Shown here piece by piece: positions 1 through 5,681 of a DNA stretch of 6,179 bases. The DNA comes from Anaerolineaceae bacterium 46_22 (GTDB lineage Bacteria > Chloroflexota > Anaerolineae > Anaerolineales > Anaerolineaceae), in assembly GCA_001508595.1 (NCBI GenBank), contig LGHA01000075.1, forward strand, positions 1 through 6,179, read 5' to 3'. Numbering within the stretch: the stretch's first letter is position 1; each line of letters opens with the position of its first letter. The position numbers were made by a program, and so were the translations under genes. The notes beneath the pieces are model-generated. The model had not been told where the DNA came from. It saw only the letters and a program-made list of their open reading frames with translations, and ran no database searches.

Positions 1-89
1 TAATTATCCGGGGAATATTCCAGCGGAAAATTATTGATCGCCAGCGTGGTTTCGATATTGATCAAGCCTGCCACAAAGAATCGCGCCAT
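1..89 (-). CDS. PfkB-family sugar kinase, N-terminal fragment (cut by window edge)
   Basis: The first 29 codons of a gene that runs off the left edge. It starts with ATG at 89-87 and reads MARFFVAGLINIETT, then LAINNFPLEYSPDN. A short beta strand followed by G-(L/D)-(I/N)-x-(E/D) and a hydrophobic FP motif is how ribokinase/PfkB-family carbohydrate or nucleoside kinases begin; these cytosolic enzymes transfer phosphate from ATP to a sugar or nucleoside. The catalytic GAGD motif and the substrate-specific part lie outside the window, so the substrate cannot be named. A strong Shine-Dalgarno sequence (AGGAGAGG) precedes the ATG, and the gap to the mutL stop codon is only 12 bp, so it is probably co-transcribed with mutL. 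The family call rests on a short stretch recalled from related proteins; the existence of the gene is better supported than its name. Confidence 0.66.
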   Translation of the reverse strand, partial: MARFFVAGLINIETTLAINNFPLEYSPDN

Positions 90-93
90 CGAA

Positions 94-101
94 CCTCTCC
101 T
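94..101 (-). promoter_or_regulatory. Ribosome binding site of the PfkB-type kinase
   Basis: AGGAGAGG on the minus strand begins directly after the mutL TAG stop (104-102) and ends 4 nt before the ATG at 89. It supports the chosen start and translation from the mutL message. Confidence 0.7.
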
Positions 102-1847
102 CTACCGGGCACCCCGCCTGCCAAACTGCCTTTCGAGCAGATCGGCTGACAGATGAATCATGGTTGGACGTCCATGAGGGCAGGTGCGCGGCGACTGGCA
201 TTTTTCTAAGCTCTGCAACAATGCGCGCTGTTCTTCCGGGCTGAGATTTTGCCCGCCTTTGACCGCCATCCGTTTACAAATCCTGGCTGTAATTTTGGCT
301 TCTTTTGCAGATGCTAGGGGTGTTTCATCTTCCTCAAAATCCTCCACAAGGACGTTCAGCGCAGCTTCCGGGTCGCCTCCCACAAGCAGCGCAGGGATTG
401 CCCGAACAGTGAAGGTATTCGGACCAAAACTCTCAACCTGGAAACCAAGGTTTTCTAAAACTTCCAACTGGTCATCAAGCAGGCGTGCTTTATCTGGGGG
501 AAGGGTCACATTAACGGGTTCCAACAACGATTGCGCCGGCACGCCGTCCTGGGACTGCTGTGACATGAGCTGTTCAAAGAGCACCCGCTCATGAGCAGCA
601 TGCTGGTCGATCAAATACAAGCCATCCGGACCTTCTGCCACAAGATAAGTTGCTGCCACCTGGCCGATCAACCTGAGCAGAGGCAGGGCGTCGCTATTCA
701 GATCACCGGTATGAATACTGATTTGCGGCTGCGATGGTGAATTGACCAATTCCTGGTTGGTCGAAATCTCAGCCGACATCGCCCAGGCGGGATCAACAGC
801 TTGTTCCTCCTGGTTTTTTACACCACCCCAAAACTGCCTTGGTCGCAGATCTGGCACCGGAGAATATGCCAGCAGCGCGCGGCGCACCGCACGTTGTGTT
901 TGAGAAAAAACCAGGTTACCTTCCCTGAAACGCACTTCTGCCTTCGCTGGATGAACATTTACATCCACGGTTTCAGGCGGCAAATCGAGGAATAAAACGA
1001 CGATCGGGAAACGCCCAACCATCAAAAGCGTGTGATAAGCCCTGATGATCGCCGCGGTCACAGCCGTATCCTTCACCCACCGTCCATTAACAAAAACGGT
1101 GATGTCTTGACGGTTCGAGCGTGTCACTGAAATAGGGCTGATAAAACCGTGAATATGGGCATCACTCTCTTTGAAGTCCACCGCCAGCATTTGTTTGGCA
1201 AGGTCCAATCCATAGAGCCCTGCCAGCACTTCACGCTGATCACCGTTGCCGCTTGTTTGCAAAGAAGGTCTGCCGTCCACAACCAGCTCCCAGCGGACAT
1301 TGGGATAAGCGAGGGCATAGCGTGTCACCAAAGCCTCAATGTGCCTTCGTTCAGTGTTATCCGTCTTCAAAAATTTGAGCCGGGCGGGTACGTTATAAAA
1401 CAAATCCTGCACGACGATCCGGGTGCCATAAGGTACGCCGACCTCAGTTAATTTCCCAAGCTTTCCCCCATCAAGGTCCAAACGCGCACCTGATTCGGCA
1501 TCTCTCGTCCGTGATTCCACAGTCATTCGTGATACAGACCCAATCGATGCCAATGCTTCGCCGCGAAACCCCAGGGTTTCAATATGGAAAAGGTCTTCCG
1601 CCCTCGCCAATTTGCTGGTTGCATGCCTTGAAACCGCCAATCCCAACTCCTCTCTGGGGATGCCATCGCCGTTATCAATGACAGCGATCAGGCGTTTTCC
1701 AGCACCTTCAATCTCAATCGTTATCTCCGTGCTTCCGGCATCCAGGGTATTTTCGACAAGCTCTTTAACCACAGAAGCAGGGCGTTCAATCACCTCACCG
1801 GCAGCAATTTGTGATGCAATATGATCTGGCAAAATTCGAATGGGCAT
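102..1847 (-). CDS. mutL: DNA mismatch repair protein MutL (endonuclease type)
   Basis: Complete 581-residue MutL, which links mismatch recognition by MutS to strand incision and excision. The N-terminal GHKL ATPase (about 1-330) has IAAGEVIERPASVVKELVEN with Glu29 and Asn33, DNGDGI at 58-63, ATSKL at 76-80, TLGFRGEALASIG at 91-103, and the nucleotide-contacting lysine in NVHPAK (Lys302). A polar linker (about 335-385) leads to the C-terminal dimerisation domain (about 390-575). That domain has the endonuclease motif DQHA-x2-E-x4-E (Asp414, Glu420, Glu425), Cys524 in a short ARICK segment and CPHGRP at 556-561, which bind metal in endonuclease-active MutLs. It should therefore nick DNA itself, as in bacteria without MutH. 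The ATG at 1847 gives the conserved N-terminus MPIRILPDHIA and has the Shine-Dalgarno sequence GGTGGAGG. The gene has its own promoter and is followed after 12 bp by a sugar kinase gene; no mutS is visible. Confidence 0.97.
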   Translation of the reverse strand: MPIRILPDHIASQIAAGEVIERPASVVKELVENTLDAGSTEITIEIEGAGKRLIAVIDNGDGIPREELGLAVSRHATSKLARAEDLFHIETLGFRGEALASIGSVSRMTVESRTRDAESGARLDLDGGKLGKLTEVGVPYGTRIVVQDLFYNVPARLKFLKTDNTERRHIEALVTRYALAYPNVRWELVVDGRPSLQTSGNGDQREVLAGLYGLDLAKQMLAVDFKESDAHIHGFISPISVTRSNRQDITVFVNGRWVKDTAVTAAIIRAYHTLLMVGRFPIVVLFLDLPPETVDVNVHPAKAEVRFREGNLVFSQTQRAVRRALLAYSPVPDLRPRQFWGGVKNQEEQAVDPAWAMSAEISTNQELVNSPSQPQISIHTGDLNSDALPLLRLIGQVAATYLVAEGPDGLYLIDQHAAHERVLFEQLMSQQSQDGVPAQSLLEPVNVTLPPDKARLLDDQLEVLENLGFQVESFGPNTFTVRAIPALLVGGDPEAALNVLVEDFEEDETPLASAKEAKITARICKRMAVKGGQNLSPEEQRALLQSLEKCQSPRTCPHGRPTMIHLSADLLERQFGRRGAR

Positions 1848-1851
1848 AAAA

Positions 1852-1859
1852 CCTCCACC
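1852..1859 (-). promoter_or_regulatory. Ribosome binding site of mutL
   Basis: GGTGGAGG on the minus strand, 4 nt before the mutL ATG. It nearly coincides with the transcription start predicted from the -10 box (about 1857), so the 5' untranslated region is either very short or the real start lies a little upstream. Confidence 0.65.
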
Positions 1860-1863
1860 CTGA

Positions 1864-1891
1864 ATTATAACCCACAGGCGACGAGTAACAA
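1864..1891 (-). promoter_or_regulatory. Sigma-70-type promoter of mutL
   Basis: Minus-strand -35 TTGTTA (1891-1886), a 16-bp spacer and a perfect -10 TATAAT (1869-1864). The -10 box ends 16 nt before the mutL ATG. The promoter begins just beyond the radical SAM remnant, so mutL appears to be the first gene of its transcript. Confidence 0.65.
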
Positions 1892-1905
1892 TCCTTCAGG
1901 ATTTA

Positions 1906-2153
1906 TCACTGACTCCCAATCAATCCAAATCAACTGGTTTCATCCGGGGTGTGCTTATCCAAAACCTCCTTCACCTGGCTCAGGATGACTTCCTTTTTGA
2001 AGAAAACTCTTCGATCATTGGTTATTGGCCGTGTTCGCCCTATCTGGCAATAAATGCAGTTTCAATTACAGGTCTTCAATGAAATCGGATCGATGCCAAG
2101 GGATTGTGTCCCAAACGCCTTGACGGCACTGGACCAAATACTTGTTTTATCAA
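1906..2153 (-). pseudogene. Decayed N-terminal part of a radical SAM protein
   Basis: On the minus strand, a likely TTG start (2153-2151, with GAGAGG 7 nt upstream) gives LIKQVFGPVPSRRLG. The frame is then lost near 2104-2109, where an extra CA fits the sequence GGACACAATCC. The next frame reads QSLGIDPISLKTCN, then TGA (2064-2062), NCIYCQIGRTRP, ITNDRRVFFKKEVILSQVKE and VLDKHTPDETS, then TGA (1932-1930), FGLIGSQ and a third TGA (1908-1906). The CN-x-NC-x-YC pattern is the CxxxCxxC motif that binds the [4Fe-4S] cluster of radical SAM enzymes. The surroundings resemble bacterial proteins related to COG0731 that carry FGPVPSRRLG...SLGIDP...TCNWNC.YCQ.GRT. In those, the first two stops would be Trp (TGG to TGA). 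The remaining two thirds of the gene are missing; the mutL promoter begins 14 bp further on. Frameshift, stops and truncation together indicate a dead gene. The family comes from recall and needs a translated search. Confidence 0.82.
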
Positions 2154-2304
2154 CCATCTACCTCTCAATGTATTCGGGTCTTAACAAAAAATGACTCAAA
2201 TCAATATTACATCTTGTGCCACTTTCCAATTAGGTACAAGACACGCCAGCAATCTTGGAAAAAACACATTCCAAAACTTGAAGGACATCCATAACCACGT
2301 TATT
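2154..2304. other. Short non-coding gap between hydrolase gene and radical SAM remnant
   Basis: No gene or convincing terminator is seen in this 151-bp stretch. There is a weak 6-bp inverted repeat TTGGAA/TTCCAA (2255-2260 and 2269-2274) with an 8-nt loop and no T-run after it. The former promoter of the dead radical SAM gene probably lay here but cannot be resolved. Confidence 0.5.
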
Positions 2305-3204
2305 TCAAATACTGATCCATTTTTCTTTCAAAAAAGAGACCACCGTCTCCAGGTATTTTTCCGAATCATCCCTGTATAATTCTGCATGGTCACAGTTTTC
2401 AAAAATCACCAGTTCCACAGATGGAACTGCTTCTGCCAGGCTCTTTGCCTGTTCAATGTCAATGATCTCATCCGATGTGGAATGCATGATCAAAATCGGT
2501 CGAGGCGGCACTCGCTTAAGATCTTCAATGGGTTTTACTTTCTTCAAATCAATGCCATAAATCAAACCCCACATGAAATGGACGCCTGCCAGGAAAAACA
2601 TGGGTAAATGGCTTTCTACAACCCAATTGGGCTCAACCAGAGCCATCAGGTCTGCAAAGGTACTGTCGCAAATCAAGGCACCAATAGACTTTTCGTAAGC
2701 TGCTGCACCGACAGCGGCAGCACCACCCAGTGAAATGCCCATCACGGCAATTTTTCCTGGATTGAAACCTTCACCCAAAAGGAAATCAACCCCACCCAGG
2801 ACATCACGCCTTTCATACTCCCCCCAGGTGTAACGTTTTCCTTCACTTTCGCCGTGCCCACGTAAATCAATCATCAATACTGCAAACCCCTGTTTATGCA
2901 GTTCAGCGGCGAGTTCGGGTAACCTCCCTGATATGGCATTCTGTTTGCTGGCGTTGCGGCCGTGCACCATCAAAACACAATGTTCGGAGTCAGGTTTAGG
3001 AAGAAACCATGCGGCTATTTTCTTTTTATCAATCCTGGATAAAAAATGAACGGATTGATATTCAACGCCAAAACTCGCGGGGGTCTGATCATACTGGGGG
3101 TGATCCCCAATCTTTGTCAGGGTCAGGGCGGCAACCAGCGAAATACCAAAATAAATAAGCGCTAAAACAAGAAGGATTATGCCTGCCCCTATCAACCAAT
3201 TCAT
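2305..3204 (-). CDS. Membrane-anchored alpha/beta hydrolase (serine peptidase/esterase-like)
   Basis: A 299-residue alpha/beta hydrolase. Residues 2-29 form one strongly hydrophobic helix without an obvious signal-peptidase site, so the enzyme is probably anchored in the cytoplasmic membrane; its side is not determined. The fold motifs are in order: HGRNASK at 81-87 for the oxyanion hole, DLRGHGES at 113-120, the nucleophile elbow GISLGG with Ser158, the acid in HSTSDEIID (Asp245), and His273 in CDHAELY. The complete triad implies an active hydrolase. The layout resembles the family of membrane-associated hydrolases related to dipeptidyl aminopeptidase/acylaminoacyl peptidases (COG1073-like), but the natural substrate cannot be read from the sequence. 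The ATG at 3204 is followed directly by the membrane helix. The Shine-Dalgarno match (AAAAAGG) lies 11 nt upstream and is weak. It is a single-gene unit with its own promoter; neighbours give no functional clue. The stop codon is TGA and Trp is encoded by TGG. Confidence 0.9.
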   Translation of the reverse strand: MNWLIGAGIILLVLALIYFGISLVAALTLTKIGDHPQYDQTPASFGVEYQSVHFLSRIDKKKIAAWFLPKPDSEHCVLMVHGRNASKQNAISGRLPELAAELHKQGFAVLMIDLRGHGESEGKRYTWGEYERRDVLGGVDFLLGEGFNPGKIAVMGISLGGAAAVGAAAYEKSIGALICDSTFADLMALVEPNWVVESHLPMFFLAGVHFMWGLIYGIDLKKVKPIEDLKRVPPRPILIMHSTSDEIIDIEQAKSLAEAVPSVELVIFENCDHAELYRDDSEKYLETVVSFLKEKWISI

Positions 3205-3249
3205 TGTGACACCGACCTTTTTAATAATCGAATGTTCTTGTGTGATGTA

Positions 3250-3258
3250 ATTATATCA
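3250..3258 (-). promoter_or_regulatory. Extended -10 promoter of the hydrolase gene
   Basis: The minus strand reads TGATATAAT, an extended -10 element (TGn plus perfect TATAAT at 3255-3250). It has no good -35 at 16-18 bp. Transcription would start near 3243, giving an untranslated region of about 39 nt before the ATG at 3204. Confidence 0.5.
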
Positions 3259-3294
3259 ATGGTGTGATTTTTAGTTTTACAAGATCAGAATTTG

Positions 3295-3447
3295 CATTGG
3301 TGTGAGTAGTGGTATCCTCCTCTCGACTCCCACAAGCAGGGGGAAATTTGTAATTTCGTAGGTCTCAATCGGATGACATTTGTTTGGAAAAAGATTTATT
3401 TGTGATTTGGCTTTTTTGTCACCTTAAAAATGCAACTTACACCAATG
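3295..3447. repeat. Imperfect inverted repeat pair, possible remnant of a small element
   Basis: CATTGGTGTGAGTAG (3295-3309) and CAACTTACACCAATG (3433-3447) are inverted copies matching at 13 of 15 positions, about 123 bp apart. The layout resembles a miniature element with terminal inverted repeats, but no target-site duplication is seen at the outer ends, so this is a tentative call. Confidence 0.25.
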
Positions 3448-3521
3448 TTTTTAAGCTGGTAACGAAATTTACCCCTAAAACCGCCAAATTCACCCCCCTA
3501 ACCCCCCGCAAGCAGGGGGAA
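3333..3521. repeat. Direct repeat CAAGCAGGGGGAA, two copies
   Basis: The 13-mer occurs at 3333-3345 and 3509-3521. The second copy is preceded by a C-run so that CCCCC (3503-3507) can pair with GGGGG (3515-3519) around a 7-nt loop; the first forms a shorter CCC/GGG stem. In the first copy the sequence continues into the inverted repeat GAAATT-TGT-AATTTC (3343-3357). The repeated core looks like a dispersed intergenic motif. Its function is unknown. Confidence 0.5.
3423..3455. repeat. 8-bp perfect inverted repeat CTTAAAAA/TTTTTAAG
   Basis: CTTAAAAA (3423-3430) and TTTTTAAG (3448-3455) are perfect inverted copies with a 17-nt loop. The stem is AT-rich, so it is a weak hairpin and only a poor terminator candidate for either strand. 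Confidence 0.35.
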
Positions 3522-3624
3522 TTAAAACTCGGCAACTTGTTCACCATCATCTGTCACACAATATCCAAATACGATTTTCAGACAACCTTGATGTATGCGA
3601 GCACTCCAAATGGGATAAGGTATC

Positions 3625-3785
3625 AGCTATGAGCTATGAGCTATCACCTATCAGCTACGAGCTATCAGCTATGAGCTATGTGCTATCACCTATCAGCTAT
3701 CATCTACAAACTACCAGCTACGAGCTATGAGCTATCACCTATCAGCTACGAGCTATCAGCTGTCAGCTATCACCTACCAGCTGCT
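3625..3785. repeat. Heptanucleotide tandem repeat, 23 units
   Basis: Twenty-three consecutive 7-bp units in perfect phase over 161 bp, with no gaps. The commonest forms are AGCTATC and AGCTATG, with variants ACCTATC, AGCTACG, AGCTGTC, ATCTACA, AACTACC, ACCTACC, TGCTATC and AGCTGCT. There is a higher-order repeat: units 2-6 (3632-3666) are identical to units 15-19 (3723-3757), a shift of 13 units or 91 bp, which suggests segmental duplication within the array. The array ends 3 bp before the metG stop codon, so it forms the beginning of the metG 3' untranslated region. Short open frames through it are by-products of the repeat. Heptamer arrays of this kind resemble the short tandem repeats known from cyanobacteria; their role is unknown. 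Confidence 0.93.
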
Positions 3786-3788
3786 AAT

Positions 3789-5588
3789 CTACTGCCCCAA
3801 CCGCGCTCGCTCCTCCTCCACAATACTCGCATCCAGCTTCTTAAACAGCGGTGACGGCTTGCTGAAAGGCTTGCCAGGTGTGAGCTCGACCGACTTCCAC
3901 AGGTCTTCACCCTTAGCAGTCAAAGACTCACCCGGTTCATAAAGCATCACCCGGTGCGTGCTGAGTTCATCGGTGATTTCCTGGGTCACCAATTTACCAA
4001 ACAGAGGAACCTCATACCCTAAAAATCTATGCAATTGTTCACTGGTATGCGGTAGGAAGGGTGAGAAAATCACCTTCAACCAATCAATCGCCTGCATCGC
4101 TGTGTAGATCGACTTAGCCGCCTGGTCTTTATCCTCTTTAATCTCAAACCAGGGTGCTGAGGTATCTAAATATTTATTAACCTCCGCTGCAAGGCGCATC
4201 CCCTCCTGGAGGGCAGCCCGCAGTTTCACCGCTTCCATATGGGCTTCAACATTGGCAAAACCCTCACGTATTGATGCCAGCAGCGCCCTGTCACCCTCAC
4301 GCAGCTCACCAGGGTCCGGCACCTGTCCCTCCCAATACTTATAAGCGAAGGAAAGCACACGGTTGGCTAAATTGCCCCAGGTTGCAACCAGTTCGTTATT
4401 ATTGCGCTGATAAAACTCTTCCCAATCCCAATCGGAATCCCGGGTTTCAGGCATGTTTACCGTCAGGTAATAGCGCATCGGGTCTGGGTCATAGCGCTCA
4501 AGGAAATCCAATCCCCAAACAGCCCAATTTTTGCTGCCAGAAAGCTTTCGGCCTTCCAAATTCATGAACTCATTGGCTGGAATATCATAAGGCAGCACCA
4601 GGGGTTCGGGATCCTCTGCACCCATCTTTTCGTCAAAGGATTCACCCACCCCGATCAATTCTGCCGGCCAGATGATGGCATGGAAAGGGATATTGTCCTT
4701 GCCGATGCAGTACAGAGTCCGGGAGTTGGGATTGGTCCACCAATTGTGCCAGGCTTCTGGCTGATCGTGCAAACTCGCCCATTCGACCACGCTTGACAGG
4801 TATCCAATCACCGCTTCAAACCAAACATACATGCACTTCTCATCCCATCCCTCGACCGGTACGGGCACGCCCCAGCTGAGGTCCCGGGTGATTGGTCGTC
4901 CGTGCAATCCTTCACTCTCGATCTGACCCAGGGACTGCTTGATCACATTTGGCCGCCAGTAATCCTGTCGCTCTCGTAAAAAATCCCCAACCCGGTCCTG
5001 AAGTTTTTCAAGATCCAGGTAGAAATGGGTGGTTTCCCGCAGCTCTGGCGTCGAGCCGTCAATCTTGGACTTTGGATCAATCAACTTTTCAGCTTCCAAT
5101 AAATGACCGCAATTATCACATTGATCGCTGCGTGCACCGGGTTTTCCGCAAAAATAACAGGTGCCCTCGACGTAGCGATCCGGAAGGAAGCGTGCCTGCT
5201 CCGTTGAATACCACTGCATGGATGCTTCAGTGTAAAGATAGCCGTTTTCCTTCAAAGAAAGGAACAGCTTCTGCGCCACATCAAAGTGATTGCTGGTGTG
5301 GGTGCTGGTGAAGATATCGTAAGTTAAGCCCAATTTTTGGAACAGCTCAATGAATTCGGCGTGATAGCGTTTGTAAACTTCCTCTGCTGTGGTCCCCTCT
5401 TCATCTGCACGTACAGTGACCGGTGTGCCGTGTGAATCAGAACCGGAGACCATCAAGACGTCCCTGCCCCGCAGGCGGTGGTACCTGGCAAGGATATCCG
5501 CCGGCAGGTAAGCCCCGGTGATGTTTCCGACGTGAATTTTAGCACTGGCATAAGGCCACGCGACGGCAATAAGCACTGGTTCTGACAT
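3789..5588 (-). CDS. metG: Methionyl-tRNA synthetase
   Basis: Cytosolic class I synthetase that charges tRNA-Met with methionine for initiation and elongation. Numbering is from the ATG at 5588 (599 residues). The Rossmann fold begins LIAVAWPYASAKIHVGN, with the HIGH-type signature as HVGN (19-22). The zinc knuckle has four cysteines (144, 147, 157, 160; CYFC...CDNC). Then come GKDNIPFHAIIWPAEL (296-311) and the KMSKS-type loop as KLSGSK (348-353), where Gly replaces the second Lys of KMSKS. The helical anticodon-binding domain follows (about 385-540). There is no C-terminal EMAPII-like tRNA-binding domain, so this is the short form. A start at 5600 would add MRCF, but the Shine-Dalgarno GAGGTG (5598-5593) overlaps that codon and is well placed for 5588, where the protein begins MSEPVLIAVAWPYA. 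It is preceded by a promoter, a structured leader and a terminator, and followed by a heptamer array. Confidence 0.97.
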   Translation of the reverse strand: MSEPVLIAVAWPYASAKIHVGNITGAYLPADILARYHRLRGRDVLMVSGSDSHGTPVTVRADEEGTTAEEVYKRYHAEFIELFQKLGLTYDIFTSTHTSNHFDVAQKLFLSLKENGYLYTEASMQWYSTEQARFLPDRYVEGTCYFCGKPGARSDQCDNCGHLLEAEKLIDPKSKIDGSTPELRETTHFYLDLEKLQDRVGDFLRERQDYWRPNVIKQSLGQIESEGLHGRPITRDLSWGVPVPVEGWDEKCMYVWFEAVIGYLSSVVEWASLHDQPEAWHNWWTNPNSRTLYCIGKDNIPFHAIIWPAELIGVGESFDEKMGAEDPEPLVLPYDIPANEFMNLEGRKLSGSKNWAVWGLDFLERYDPDPMRYYLTVNMPETRDSDWDWEEFYQRNNNELVATWGNLANRVLSFAYKYWEGQVPDPGELREGDRALLASIREGFANVEAHMEAVKLRAALQEGMRLAAEVNKYLDTSAPWFEIKEDKDQAAKSIYTAMQAIDWLKVIFSPFLPHTSEQLHRFLGYEVPLFGKLVTQEITDELSTHRVMLYEPGESLTAKGEDLWKSVELTPGKPFSKPSPLFKKLDASIVEEERARLGQ

Positions 5589-5592
5589 AAAA

Positions 5593-5598
5593 CACCTC
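5593..5598 (-). promoter_or_regulatory. Ribosome binding site that decides the metG start
   Basis: GAGGTG on the minus strand, 4 nt before the ATG at 5588. It overlaps the alternative ATG at 5600, which therefore cannot use it. Its exact complement CACCTC occurs in the leader (minus strand 5666-5661), allowing possible sequestration. Confidence 0.7.
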
Positions 5599-5622
5599 AT
5601 TCAAAATAATTTATTCGATAAT

Positions 5623-5651
5623 AAAAACAAAAAAACTGGCCTCAGCCAGCC
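5623..5651 (-). terminator. Intrinsic terminator in the metG leader
   Basis: Minus strand CTGGC-TGAG-GCCAG (5649-5636) forms five GC-rich pairs closing a 4-nt loop, extendable by two G-U pairs, followed by TTTTTTTGTTTTT (5635-5623). It lies downstream of the metG promoter but about 35 nt before the metG ATG, so unless bypassed it would stop transcription before the gene. It may also end transcripts of the upstream sigma gene. Confidence 0.82.
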
Positions 5652-5681
5652 TATCCTCCGGAGGTGACGCGTCACCTGATG

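Larger units (their letters stand above)
3205..3624. other. Non-coding spacer between metG and the hydrolase gene
   Basis: This AT-rich stretch of about 420 bp has no supportable gene: open frames are short, lack ribosome binding sites and show no family motif. It contains the hydrolase promoter, two copies of a GC-rich 13-mer able to form small hairpins, and inverted repeats at 3295-3309/3433-3447 and 3423-3430/3448-3455. No standard terminator for metG (GC-rich stem plus U-run on the minus strand) is visible here. Confidence 0.6.

Noticed and set aside
184..594. Plus-strand open frame of 136 codons
   Set aside because: Lies antisense to the conserved C-terminal domain of mutL and shows no family motif; a shadow of the real gene. 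The other plus-strand frames over mutL, the hydrolase gene and metG were rejected for the same reason.
1987..2055. Plus-strand 22-codon ORF (starts MTSFLKKTLRS)
   Set aside because: Antisense to the radical SAM remnant, which explains the sequence better; no family match or neighbouring support.
2255..2274. Terminator after the hydrolase gene
   Set aside because: The stem TTGGAA/TTCCAA is weak (6 bp, AT-rich, 8-nt loop) and not followed by a T-run on the minus strand.
3384..3632. Plus-strand frame of 82 codons in the spacer
   Set aside because: No ribosome binding site, no recognisable domain, and it runs across repeats and homopolymer-rich DNA.
3625..3785. CRISPR array
   Set aside because: The period is 7 bp with no spacers and no cas genes; it is a simple tandem repeat.
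3727..3942. Plus-strand frame with a periodic SYxLSA peptide
   Set aside because: The periodic peptide only reflects the heptamer array, and the rest is antisense to the metG 3' end.
5589..5600. ATG at 5600 as the metG start
   Set aside because: It adds four residues (MRCF) before the conserved N-terminus, and the ribosome binding site GAGGTG overlaps it; that site fits the ATG at 5588.
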